Origin: JAZDEL01 sp043820655
GTDB taxonomy: Archaea; Iainarchaeota; Iainarchaeia; Iainarchaeales; JAZDEL01
DNA length: 26,110 bases
Assembly: GCA_043820655.1 (NCBI GenBank)
Contig: JBDRDO010000004.1
Span: forward strand, 1-26,110
Direction of reading: 5' to 3'
The position numbers were made by a program, and so were the translations under genes. Under the pieces are notes generated by a model. The model saw only the letters and a list, made by a program, of their open reading frames with translations, was not told the DNA's origin and searched no databases. Shown one piece after another: positions 13,152 to 19,964 of this stretch. Position 1 is the stretch's first letter; each line of letters opens with the position of its first letter.

Positions 13152-13769
13152 CTATTTCGCCTTTCTGTCGTGAGCACGCAGGCTTGGGCGGACCTTTTCC
13201 GCGCCTATGCCGCGCTTCCTGAGCCCGCGCATTTTACTGCCGGCACTTGTCAGACCGCGGTCAGCCCTTCCGCGGTGCTTCTTCCCCTTCTCGCCAGTAA
13301 TCCACTTAAGCTTCTTGTCCTTCACAATTACGGGGTGTGAAGTATCAACCATAATAACCTCATAATACTTTGTCTGCCCGTCCTCTCCGACAAGGTATGA
13401 GTTCAGAACTTCGCAGTTTTTGTGTTTCTTTGAGGCGCGCTGTTCCGCCATTGCCTGTATTGAAATTCTCCTTGTGAGCTTTTTCACACCCATGCGCTTG
13501 GGCCTTCTTCCTGCAGTGGGCCTGAGGTGCATTCCCGAACCCTTTCTAACACGAACGCGAACAACAACAAAACCCTCTTTCGCGCGGTAGCCAAGCTCGC
13601 GCGCACGGGGCAGATTCAGCGGCTTATCAACGCGGACAATTGAGTCCTTATTCCTGCGGAACTCTATCATGCGCTGCCTGTACAGCGCGGCATAATCATA
13701 ATCCCCGCTTTTCTCCCCGGCAAATTCGCTCTGGAACGTTTTTTTCACATGAACTGAAGCCGTAGTCAT
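13152..13769 (-). CDS. rpl15e: Large ribosomal subunit protein eL15
   Basis: The 205-residue basic protein matches eL15: DYAALYRQRMIEFRRNKDSI, VRVDKPLNLPRARELGYRAK, VRVRKGSGMHLRPTAGRRPKRMG and the C-terminal GKKHRGRADRGLTSAGSKMR then GLRKRGIGAEKVRPSLR. It binds 23S rRNA in the 50S subunit. An N-terminal stretch of about 20 residues (TTASVHVKKTFQSEFAGEKS) precedes the usual family start. GGTGAG lies 4 bases before the ATG, and a TTTTAAAA box A lies about 60 bases upstream. In many archaea eL15 heads the RNase P/exosome operon; here the toxin-antitoxin pair separates it from rnp3. Confidence 0.96.
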   Translation of the reverse strand: MTTASVHVKKTFQSEFAGEKSGDYDYAALYRQRMIEFRRNKDSIVRVDKPLNLPRARELGYRAKEGFVVVRVRVRKGSGMHLRPTAGRRPKRMGVKKLTRRISIQAMAEQRASKKHKNCEVLNSYLVGEDGQTKYYEVIMVDTSHPVIVKDKKLKWITGEKGKKHRGRADRGLTSAGSKMRGLRKRGIGAEKVRPSLRAHDRKAK

Positions 13770-13874
13770 TTGCTCACCAAAAGCCGAATATCGGCATTTT
13801 CATTAGAATTTATCCCATGCAAGGGTTTTAAAACTATTGCAGGGCAGGGGTGCGGGGAATACGGGGGGAGAAAG

Positions 13875-13884
13875 TTTATAAATA
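13875..13884 (+). promoter_or_regulatory. Box A promoter of the 13.9-15.1 kb gene pair
   Basis: TTTATAAATA at 13875-13884 is a good box A. It predicts transcription from about 13905-13909, which coincides with an ATG at 13909 that is not in frame with the gene starting at 13953. Leaderless starts at this spacing are common in this window. Confidence 0.6.
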
Positions 13885-13952
13885 TGGGAAATCATTAATT
13901 CGTAGCATATGAAATTAAAGTATGCCCTTTCAGCGGGGATCCTGCAATCTGC

Positions 13953-14405
13953 ATGGGCAAAAAAATTAAGGGCGTAAAAATGGGCAAAGAAAAGGCAGGG
14001 CAAAACAGGGAGAGGAAAAAACTCGTCAACAAGCTCCTGAAAATGCCTGTTAAATGCATTAGGTTTTTTGGCGGAAAAATCTCATTCGACTTTTTTGGGC
14101 ATAAAATAGGCGATAAAATAGTGATTAAAAAAGAAGACCATGTGGCAGAATGGAGCAGAAGGCACAGGGAAGTATTCATTGACAGAAAATTCGGGAAAAG
14201 AGAAATGGGCAGATCTTTCAAGGCCCTTGCGCTGCACGAGGCAGTTGAAAAGTTTCTGGTAGAAAAATATGGTTTGAAGCTTGATGAGGAAGCGCATGTG
14301 GTTGCAACCAGAAAAGAAAAGGAGCTGTTGGAAAAACTCGGCGGAAACTGGCGGAGCCATGAACTTACCGTTTACTGGGACTGGCACAGGCAGGGCGAGC
14401 ACTAG
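13953..14405 (+). CDS. Hypothetical protein with HEAVE motif, possible metalloprotease-like
   Basis: The 150-residue basic protein is not assigned to a family. A central strand-rich part (KISFDFFGHKIGDKIVIKKE, about residues 44-63) precedes KALALHEAVEKFLVEKYGL (about 90-108), where HEAVE has the H-E spacing of zinc hydrolases, followed by EAHVVATRKE with a further His and Glu that could complete a metal site. The frame is open upstream of 13953 through a Cys-containing stretch (VCPFSGDPAIC) but lacks a start codon there. The gene lies 12 bases before a GNAT-like gene and probably shares its transcript. Function is unknown. Confidence 0.7.
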   Translation: MGKKIKGVKMGKEKAGQNRERKKLVNKLLKMPVKCIRFFGGKISFDFFGHKIGDKIVIKKEDHVAEWSRRHREVFIDRKFGKREMGRSFKALALHEAVEKFLVEKYGLKLDEEAHVVATRKEKELLEKLGGNWRSHELTVYWDWHRQGEH

Positions 14406-14417
14406 AGAGTGCTGAAA

Positions 14418-15137
14418 ATGGAACTTGATAAAATTTTTATCGGGAAGGGGGCCTTTTTCTGGACATGGAGAGACCTCCCATTTATGCCGTATGCTTGGCT
14501 TGAAAAAAAAGATTTGGAAACACTGCCAAGGCCTTTCTTTCTGGAAGAAATCGATCCAAAATGCAGAATAGGCTTTGAATCAGAGGGGGATGAAGCAGCC
14601 ACAAACATAATAAAACTGCCCAAAAGTTTTGAGCGGCTGAACCTGAAACCTGACCTGAGAAAAGACTTAAGAAGGATTGAAAAAAAGAACGCAGACACAA
14701 GAATTGTTTTCAATGAGGAAAATGCACTGGAGAAAAGCAGGCACTGGTTTCTCGAACTTTGGGGGGAAGAAAAGGGGGATTTTGAAAGGCGCCTCTTCCT
14801 TTGGAAGGAAAAGGCCTATACATTAAGCCTTTACTGCGGGGAAGAGCTGCTGGGGGTGCACATTGCAATGGAGGAAAAGGGCAGCATTTATTATCTGGGG
14901 TGCTGGTGGAACAGGAAACACAAAAACAGGTCAGTTCCAACCTACCTGCTCAAAAAGGATATTGAAAGGGCAATCCAGAACGGGAAGAAATACTATGACC
15001 TGGAGGTAGGCAACGAGAATTACAAAAAGAACTGGGGCGTGATTGAAAAGCAGACAAAGTATTATGCGGTAATGACAAAACCCATGGCAAAGGCTCTTGG
15101 CATAAAAAAATTCGTTGAAATTAAGGGGACTTCATAG
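14418..15137 (+). CDS. GNAT-superfamily (BioF2/FemAB-like) acyltransferase
   Basis: The 239-residue protein has a C-terminal GNAT/FemX-like half: KDLRRIEKKNADTR, RHWFLELWGEEKGDFERRLF, LYCGEELLGVHIAM and YYLGCWWNRKHKNRSVPTYL, then DIERAIQNGKKYYDLEVGNE NYKKNWG, an ending typical of BioF2-like acetyltransferase domains. The N-terminal half (FFWTWRDLPFMPYAWLEKKD) is less familiar. Such proteins transfer acyl or aminoacyl groups; the substrate is unknown. ATG 14418 is chosen over GTG 14409 for its spacing from GAGAG upstream. It appears to be co-transcribed with the HEAVE-motif gene. Confidence 0.72.
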   Translation: MELDKIFIGKGAFFWTWRDLPFMPYAWLEKKDLETLPRPFFLEEIDPKCRIGFESEGDEAATNIIKLPKSFERLNLKPDLRKDLRRIEKKNADTRIVFNEENALEKSRHWFLELWGEEKGDFERRLFLWKEKAYTLSLYCGEELLGVHIAMEEKGSIYYLGCWWNRKHKNRSVPTYLLKKDIERAIQNGKKYYDLEVGNENYKKNWGVIEKQTKYYAVMTKPMAKALGIKKFVEIKGTS

Positions 15138-15163
15138 GCAGGATGAAAAATCTTATGGCTGCA

Positions 15164-15171
15164 TATTTAAT
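15164..15171 (+). promoter_or_regulatory. Box A promoter of the tRNA thiolase gene
   Basis: TATTTAAT at 15164-15171 lies about 25 bases before the ATG at 15195, the distance expected for a leaderless transcript. This supports 15195 rather than the in-frame TTG at 15177 as the start. Confidence 0.5.
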
Positions 15172-15194
15172 GTTTTTTGCACCCTGCTCTTTTT

Positions 15195-16124
15195 ATGAAC
15201 TGCACCAAATGCACGAAGCGCGCGGTTTTCAATGTTCCTTACGGGCCTGACGCATATTGCAGGGAACATTTCAATTATTTCTTTGAGCACAGGGTGCGCA
15301 GGACAATGCGCGTTAATGAAATGGTGAAGAAAGGGGAGAAGGTTGCCGTTGCGTATTCTGGGGGGAAGGATTCCGCTGTTGCGCTTTTTTTAATGAACAA
15401 AATTCTTGCGGGGCGCAATCCGATTGTTGCAGTGCTTGTTGACGAGGGCATTAAGGGCTATCGTGATAAGGCACTTGAAATTGCTAAGAAAAATTGCGAA
15501 GAATTGGGGGTGGAATTTGCCGAGGCGAAATTTTCAGATGAGTATGGTTTCACAATGGTCGATGTTGCAAGGAAGACAGGGGCGAAGAAATTGCTTGGAA
15601 GCACTTGCGCATTCTGCGGCGTGCTGAGGAGAAATCTGATGGACAGGCTTGCGCGCTCGGCGGGCGCGGGAAAGATTGCCACAGGGCATAATCTGGATGA
15701 TGAAACACAGAGCATTATTATGAATATTTTTGAATCCGACATGGCAAGGCTCTCGCGCCTCGGACCTGTGAACGCAACAGCGCACGGAAAGCTGGTGCCG
15801 CGGATTAAGCCGTTGTATGAATGCCCGGAGAATGAAGTTGAGCTGTTTGCCGCGTACAATAACATTGAGCATTATTCACATGAGAAATGCTGCCCGTACA
15901 GGTGGCAGGCAAAGAGGAATTTTTTCCGCACAATGATTGAGGATGCGGAGGAAAAGTTTCCCGGAACGAAGTTTAAGATTCTGAAATCATTTTCGCAGTT
16001 AAAGCCCGCGCCAGAAGGCGGGGGCAAAGGCGGAAAAGCAAAACTGCAGGCTTGTAAAAAGTGCGGCAGTCCCACAAGCGGAAAGGAATGCAAGGTTTGT
16101 TTGCAGTTGGAGAAGATGAAATAG
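15195..16124 (+). CDS. ttuA: tRNA 2-thiolation protein TtuA/NcsA (CTU1 family)
   Basis: The 309-residue protein has the full layout of the TtuA/Ncs6 family: an N-terminal zinc finger (CTKCTKRAVFN...YCREHF), the PP-loop AYSGGKDSAV (motif at residues 55-60), a CAFCG pair plus CCPYR that supply three cysteines for a 4Fe-4S cluster, the GHNLDDETQSI motif, and a C-terminal zinc ribbon (CKKCGSP...CKVC). It adenylates uridine in tRNA and inserts sulfur, at U34 or U54 depending on the enzyme; sequence alone does not decide which. A leaderless start at 15195 is likely. It is followed by tRNA-Val on the opposite strand. Confidence 0.92.
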   Translation: MNCTKCTKRAVFNVPYGPDAYCREHFNYFFEHRVRRTMRVNEMVKKGEKVAVAYSGGKDSAVALFLMNKILAGRNPIVAVLVDEGIKGYRDKALEIAKKNCEELGVEFAEAKFSDEYGFTMVDVARKTGAKKLLGSTCAFCGVLRRNLMDRLARSAGAGKIATGHNLDDETQSIIMNIFESDMARLSRLGPVNATAHGKLVPRIKPLYECPENEVELFAAYNNIEHYSHEKCCPYRWQAKRNFFRTMIEDAEEKFPGTKFKILKSFSQLKPAPEGGGKGGKAKLQACKKCGSPTSGKECKVCLQLEKMK

Positions 16125-16134
16125 AAACCGCATC

Positions 16135-16153
16135 TGCGCGCTGCAAAAGCGCG
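16135..16153. terminator. GC-rich hairpin after ttuA
   Basis: GCGCGCT and AGCGCGC pair over 7 bases across a 5-base loop and are followed by a T-rich stretch (GTTCTTTTCG). It lies 11 bases after the ttuA stop codon. A transcription or processing end is plausible; archaeal termination usually needs only T-runs, so the hairpin's role is uncertain. Confidence 0.4.
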
Positions 16154-16166
16154 CTGTTCTTTTCGC

Positions 16167-16193
16167 CAACCTTTTCTTTTTAAGAAAAGGTTG
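16167..16193. terminator. Perfect 12-bp hairpin directly at the tRNA-Val 3' end
   Basis: CAACCTTTTCTT (16167-16178) and AAGAAAAGGTTG (16182-16193) pair perfectly across a 3-base loop. On the minus strand it begins with the base next to the CCA of tRNA-Val (16194-16196), and its lower strand holds the T-run expected for archaeal termination. It could end both the tRNA and ttuA transcripts or guide 3' processing. Confidence 0.55.
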
Positions 16194-16269
16194 TGGTGGG
16201 CCCGGGCGGGATCGAACCGCCGATTTCCACCATGTCAAGGTGGCGTCATAGCCGCTAGACCACGGGCCC
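16194..16269 (-). tRNA. tRNA-Val(GAC)
   Basis: On the minus strand the sequence folds as a full cloverleaf. The acceptor stem GGGCCCG/CGGGCCC is followed by a D-arm in GTCTAGCGGCTATGAC, the anticodon stem CCACC/GGTGG around TTGACAT (anticodon GAC, reading GUC/GUU), a 5-base variable loop AAATC, the T-stem GGCGG/CCGCC with TTCGATC, and discriminator A at 16197. The three following bases are CCA, so the 3' end appears to be encoded. A box A-like TTAAAATA lies about 30-40 bases upstream. There is no intron. Confidence 0.95.
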
Positions 16270-16314
16270 TTGAAAACAATAAGAACTCGTGCCTGAAAGG
16301 TATTTTAATGTTTC

Positions 16315-17859
16315 TTATTTCCGCTTTTTTCCCGAATTTTTGGCGGGCTTTGCCCGCGACTTCTTCGCGGCACGGGCGCGGTTTTCGGTTAATTTATCAA
16401 GCGCAAGGCCCATCTCCTTCGCAAAGTTGCGCTCGAAATCGTCAAGCTCCTTTATCTTGAGGTCTATCTGGGAAATGTGAAGATTAAATACCTTCTGCCG
16501 TTCCACCATCTCCTTTGCAAGCTCCTCCTTTGCCATGTTGAATGTCACGACATTCTTCTTGATAACGGAAAGGAACTGCTCCCTGAATGCGTGGAAGTCA
16601 TCCATTGTTGTGACAAGCTTGTCAATGTCAAGCTCCTTTATCAGTTCCTCCATGTCATTTGCCTTCGCCTTAATTGTGCGGTCCCATACCTGCCTCTCGC
16701 GGTCAAGCATGGTGCGCATCTGCACCGCGGCCTCCTTGCGCAAACCTGTAACAAGCTCCCTTTTCAGGGAGCGCATCTCAACAAGCATTGCCTTGATTTC
16801 ATCGGGGTTTAATCGCTGTTCCAAACCCTCAAGCTCATTGATGCGCCTCTCAACCTTATCGGTTAATTCCGCGTTCTTTGCCAATGCCATTTTATCAATG
16901 CGGGACTTCGCCTCCTGCAATAAACCTTCCCTGATTTTTGACTCAAGCTCAATTGCGCGGTTTATGCGCGTCTGCATTTCATCCCGCTTCTTCCTTGATT
17001 CCTGAATAAAGTCCTCTATTTCGGAGCGGGACTTTATTACTTCAGTATTCATCTCGCGGATTAATGCAGATTTTGTCCTTTCAAGCGAGGAAACCTGCGT
17101 GTCCATTTCAGCAATGGCCTTTGCGTTCTCCTTTTTCTGCGATTCCATCCTTGAAAGCGCATCTCTTGTAAGCGCATCAATCTTCTTAAGCTCCTCAATC
17201 TTGTCCCTCACAACTTCCGTGACATTTTCGGACTTTTCATCCAGCTGCGAGTTTATCTTATCCATCATAAGTGTTTTCTGGCTGTCAAACACAACCTGCA
17301 TTTTCTTTATTTCCTTATCAACGGCATCGCGGGAGACCTTCTCAACAAAGGCAGTTGTTTCCGCCTTTAATCTTTCCATTTCATCAAGCTTTGCATCTAT
17401 GGTTGCAAGTATTCCCTTCTCCCATAATTTTGCTATGTCCGTGTTCTGCGGCACGGCACGCACAGGCTCCTGGAATGACGGCTGCGATGAAAAGGACTCG
17501 GGCGCGGTTTCCTGAATCTGCGGGCGCATGGCGCGCTCAAGGGGCATTGTTGATGCACGCGCCGCCTTGGGAGCCTCAACCCTGGGCGGAACCACTATCA
17601 CGGGCCTTGGCGCCGCAATTCCCGCGGGCTGTTTCTGGACTGCCCTCTTTAATTCCTCCATTGCGGAGGGGCCCTGCTGCTCCAGCCTGGCGCGCTGTGA
17701 GGCGGGCATTTCCTTTTTTGTTTCATTCAGAATCTGCCTTGCCTCTCTTGGGGAAACCCCGATGTCCCGCAAGTTAGACACAATCTCGTCATCGGAAACC
17801 TTCAATGCGAGGAGTTTCTTGGTTGACTCCTTAAGAATATCGTGCTTGTCCATTGCCAT
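16315..17859 (-). CDS. Long coiled-coil protein of unknown function, 514 aa
   Basis: No catalytic domain is seen. Residues 1-50 form a short helical unit (DILKESTKKLLALKVSDDEI, then SNLRDIGVSPREARQIL) resembling UBA-like or HTH three-helix bundles. Residues 50-140 are Pro/Ala/Gln-rich and probably disordered. From about 145 to 490 the sequence is nearly continuous heptad-like coiled coil rich in Glu, Lys, Arg, Met and Leu. The last ~25 residues are basic (KKSRAKPAKNSGKKRK). There is no signal peptide or membrane segment. It resembles structural or SMC-arm-like proteins only in composition. ATG 17859 lies about 20 bases below an ATTATATAT box A. The tRNA-Val promoter overlaps its 3' end. Confidence 0.85.
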   Translation of the reverse strand: MAMDKHDILKESTKKLLALKVSDDEIVSNLRDIGVSPREARQILNETKKEMPASQRARLEQQGPSAMEELKRAVQKQPAGIAAPRPVIVVPPRVEAPKAARASTMPLERAMRPQIQETAPESFSSQPSFQEPVRAVPQNTDIAKLWEKGILATIDAKLDEMERLKAETTAFVEKVSRDAVDKEIKKMQVVFDSQKTLMMDKINSQLDEKSENVTEVVRDKIEELKKIDALTRDALSRMESQKKENAKAIAEMDTQVSSLERTKSALIREMNTEVIKSRSEIEDFIQESRKKRDEMQTRINRAIELESKIREGLLQEAKSRIDKMALAKNAELTDKVERRINELEGLEQRLNPDEIKAMLVEMRSLKRELVTGLRKEAAVQMRTMLDRERQVWDRTIKAKANDMEELIKELDIDKLVTTMDDFHAFREQFLSVIKKNVVTFNMAKEELAKEMVERQKVFNLHISQIDLKIKELDDFERNFAKEMGLALDKLTENRARAAKKSRAKPAKNSGKKRK

Positions 17860-17899
17860 AATAGAGTAACGTATTTGATATATAATGGTTTTGGCGCGG

Positions 17900-18271
17900 T
17901 TATTTTTTCTTCCTTAGGGGCGGCTTATAGTCGGGGTAAAAATCGGCAAGGACCCCTTCCGCTATTCCGCGGTTCCCGTCCGCGTATTTAACGGCACGAA
18001 GGTCCTCAATAGGAAAACCAAGTTCGGCAAGGTGCAAAACCCTATAATCCATGTCCCACAAGTATTGGGCGTCAAAACCGTTGCGCTTAAGTATGTCAGC
18101 ATCCAGTTCATATTCAAACTTAAGAACCTTGGCAGGGTCCTCACCCTTATTGCGTATGAGGGCGTGCAGGAGGTCTGTAAGAGTCTTCTTGCTGAGCGGC
18201 GCAATATGTTCCCTCGCGAGCTTTCGCTTTGAATCTCTAATCCTTGTCTTCCTGCCTTTATTAGTCATCAT
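17900..18271 (-). CDS. Conserved-looking hypothetical protein, 123 aa
   Basis: The soluble protein begins with a basic stretch (NKGRKTRIRDSKRKLAREHI) and continues with LSKKTLTDLLHALIRNKGED, LDADILKRNGFDAQYLWDMD and YRVLHLAELGFPIEDLRAVK before a basic end (PPLRKKK). No family is recognised; no metal or nucleotide motif is visible. The start at ATG 18271 (or the next codon, 18268) is preferred over an upstream in-frame start at 18337, because TTTATATTAGG lies about 27 bases before it. It lies 40 bases ahead of the coiled-coil gene on the same strand, but that gene has its own promoter. Confidence 0.75.
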   Translation of the reverse strand: MMTNKGRKTRIRDSKRKLAREHIAPLSKKTLTDLLHALIRNKGEDPAKVLKFEYELDADILKRNGFDAQYLWDMDYRVLHLAELGFPIEDLRAVKYADGNRGIAEGVLADFYPDYKPPLRKKK

Positions 18272-18340
18272 GCTAAAAGATAAAGCATTTCCTAATATAA
18301 AAGACTGCCGCCGGCGGGCGGAATTCAGGAATAACAATTC

Positions 18341-18357
18341 TTTAATAACCTTTCAGG
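18341..18357 (+). promoter_or_regulatory. tRNA-Ala promoter with ACCTTTCAGG motif
   Basis: TTTAATAA (18341-18348) lies 27-34 bases before the tRNA, the expected box A distance. It runs into ACCTTTCAGG (18348-18357), a decamer also present after the box A of tRNA-Val (16301-16292 on the minus strand). Confidence 0.6.
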
Positions 18358-18374
18358 GTTTAGATTTTGATAAT

Positions 18375-18446
18375 GGGCTCGTAGTGTAGTGGTAACATAC
18401 GCCCTTGGCATGGGCGAGACCGCGGGTTCGATTCCCGCCGAGTCCA
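18375..18446 (+). tRNA. tRNA-Ala(GGC)
   Basis: The acceptor stem GGGCTCG/CGAGTCC contains the G3-U70 wobble pair that is the identity mark of alanine tRNAs. The D-stem GTGT/ACAT, anticodon stem CGCCC/GGGCG around TTGGCAT (anticodon GGC, reading GCC/GCU), variable loop AGACC, and T-stem GCGGG/CCCGC with TTCGATT complete the fold. The discriminator is A and no CCA is encoded beyond it. There is no intron. Confidence 0.95.
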
Positions 18447-18480
18447 TTGCCCCATTTCGTAGGGGCGGTCCGAAGCATGT

Positions 18481-18577
18481 GGGCTGCCTTCGGCAGCCCG
18501 ATAATGCACCCAACCCCGCTTCCCAAAAGGCGGCAAAACTTCAATAGCGGCAAAAAGAACAGTTCGCCTGCGGGCGA
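18481..18577. repeat. Two hairpins downstream of tRNA-Ala
   Basis: GGGCTGCC-TTC-GGCAGCCC (about 18481-18499, containing a stable C-TTCG-G tip) and GTTCGCC-TGCG-GGCGAAC (about 18561-18578) are perfect hairpins. They occupy most of the non-coding interval between the tRNA and the next small ORF. They could act as terminator or processing signals or be remnants of a repeat; they do not share the stem sequence of the 107-bp elements. Confidence 0.5.
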
Positions 18578-18596
18578 ACATATGCGGGCTGATAGC

Positions 18597-18806
18597 ATGT
18601 GGAAAAAAATTGGGAAAATAAAGACTTTTATTCGCTGGAAACTGTTTAAGATTAACAAGAGGCAGGGGAAATCCGAAACAAAATACGGCGATTCAATAAT
18701 GGATCTCGGACCGGATGGGTCGCTTATACAGGTGAAGCACAAACTGCACAAAAAAGGCAATAAGTGGGTTCAGGGAGAAAGAAGGGGCGACATAAGAAAG
18801 GTTTAA
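18597..18806 (+). CDS. Small basic hypothetical protein, 69 aa
   Basis: The ORF begins MWKKIGKIKTFIRWKLFKIN and ends in a strand-like, charged part (KYGDSIMDLGPDGSLIQVKH, then KGNKWVQGERRGDIRKV). The frame is open further upstream through the tRNA, but translation from there is not credible; an ATG at 18582 would add five residues. No ribosome binding site or clear box A is seen and no family is recognised. It stops 5 bases from the convergent LSm gene. The balanced amino acid mix supports a real protein, but it could be spurious. Confidence 0.45.
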   Translation: MWKKIGKIKTFIRWKLFKINKRQGKSETKYGDSIMDLGPDGSLIQVKHKLHKKGNKWVQGERRGDIRKV

Positions 18807-18811
18807 TCCCG

Positions 18812-19030
18812 CTAAGGCGAAATCAAAATTACATTGTCCCCGCGCAAAATCAGCTTGCCGTACTTTGTTTTCGGCTCGCCGTTTTCCATCTGCTCCGCGT
18901 TCTCAAGAACTATGTTCATATGCACATCGAACGCCTTGAGCGTGCCGCGAATGTTTGTGTCCCCTTTAAGGATAACAAGCACATCCTTGCCTATGGATTC
19001 GTTCAAAAGGTCGAAAGGTCTGTTTGCCAT
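18812..19030 (-). CDS. LSm/SmAP RNA-binding protein
   Basis: The 72-residue protein has both Sm motifs: Sm1 (KDVLVILKGDTNIRGTLKAF, with DVHMNIVLENAEQ following) and Sm2 (GKLILRGDNVILI). Archaeal SmAPs form heptameric rings that bind U-rich RNA and take part in RNA processing. The ATG at 19030 has a strong GGAGGTG site located inside the end of minD; an N-terminal extension open to 19213 overlaps minD and is rejected. One base separates the minD stop from the ATG (TGACATG), so the two are coupled. SmAP genes more often sit beside eL37, so this placement is notable. Confidence 0.93.
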   Translation of the reverse strand: MANRPFDLLNESIGKDVLVILKGDTNIRGTLKAFDVHMNIVLENAEQMENGEPKTKYGKLILRGDNVILISP

Positions 19031-19031
19031 G

Positions 19032-19898
19032 TCATACACCTCCATTTCTTTGCCCGCCTGTGTTTGCCAGTGGCGGGGTTTTCTTCTTCCTGAAGATTCC
19101 GGCAATTCCGCCGAAAAACCTTGAAATAAAATTCTGCTTCCGCACCTGCCCATCTGACTTGTCAAATGTAACGGGTATGCCCGCCAGCTTTGCCGCAAGT
19201 TTCTGGATTGCAAGCGAACCCTTTGAGCCCGGCATGCGTATCATAACCGGAACAATCTTTGACTGCATAAAGCTGTACCTTATTTCAGGGTCATACGGAA
19301 TAAGGCCGTACACGGGAAGTTCAAGCATCTTCATAATGTCATCCTGCGAAATTTCCCCCTTCTCCCCGCGCATGAAATTGATAACCACTCCAATGGGCTT
19401 AACCCCGAGGCGCTGCGCTGTAATTTTTGCCTTCAGAACATCCGCAATGCTCGGAGGATCCGGAGTAGTGATAAGCAGAACTTCCTGTGCCGCGCTTATT
19501 GCCGCAAGGACATTTTTCTCGATTCCCGCGGGCGCATCAAGAAGCACGAAATCAAACTGGTTTGAAATGCTCTCAATAACGCTCTGTATGCGCTCCGAAT
19601 CAACTCTCCGATAAGTTTCAATGCTTAATCCCGAGGGCACAACCTTCAGTCCCGCGGGGCCGTCGTAAATTGCGTCCTGAATTGTAGACTCGCCGAGAAA
19701 AACATCATGCAAAGTAATGGGGGATGACTGCATGTTCAAAAGCAAAGAAAGGTTTGCCATTGCTATATCGGCATCAACAACACAGACCTTCTGGTTTCGC
19801 TTTGCAAGCGCAATCCCGAGGTTGGCTGTGATGCTGGTTTTCCCAACTCCCCCCTTTCCTGAAAGCAGTGTTATTACCCTTCCCAAAAAAACCACCAA
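19032..19898 (-). CDS. minD: MinD/ParA-family ATPase
   Basis: The 288-residue protein has the deviant Walker A motif SGKGGVGKTS (signature K15 and K20), the switch I region CVVDADIAMANLS, and Walker B VLLDAPAGIE. It ends in a likely membrane-binding amphipathic helix, ISRFFGGIAGIFRKKK, near residues 261-276, as in MinD proteins that cycle between cytosol and membrane. Archaeal MinD homologues position cell structures; the cargo here is unknown. The start is uncertain: TTG 19898, GTG 19895 and TTG 19886 are in frame and there is no ATG. It lies 66 bases below the 159-aa gene and is coupled to LSm. Confidence 0.93.
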   Translation of the reverse strand: MVVFLGRVITLLSGKGGVGKTSITANLGIALAKRNQKVCVVDADIAMANLSLLLNMQSSPITLHDVFLGESTIQDAIYDGPAGLKVVPSGLSIETYRRVDSERIQSVIESISNQFDFVLLDAPAGIEKNVLAAISAAQEVLLITTPDPPSIADVLKAKITAQRLGVKPIGVVINFMRGEKGEISQDDIMKMLELPVYGLIPYDPEIRYSFMQSKIVPVMIRMPGSKGSLAIQKLAAKLAGIPVTFDKSDGQVRKQNFISRFFGGIAGIFRKKKTPPLANTGGQRNGGV

Positions 19899-19964
19899 AA
19901 CGGGAACTCACAAATCATGGCAAATTCATTATAATTAGGCATTATATGTTAATAAGCTTTACTT

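Noticed and set aside
18405..18596. Long ORF starting inside tRNA-Ala
   Set aside because: The upstream part of the frame is tRNA and hairpin sequence; only the portion from 18582/18597 is a possible protein.
19031..19213. N-terminal extension of the LSm protein
   Set aside because: The extension overlaps minD out of frame, while the ATG at 19030 has a strong GGAGGTG site and gives the standard LSm length.
18830..19614. Plus-strand ORFs opposite LSm and minD
   Set aside because: They are antisense shadows of two strongly identified genes; amino acid mix is unlike real proteins.
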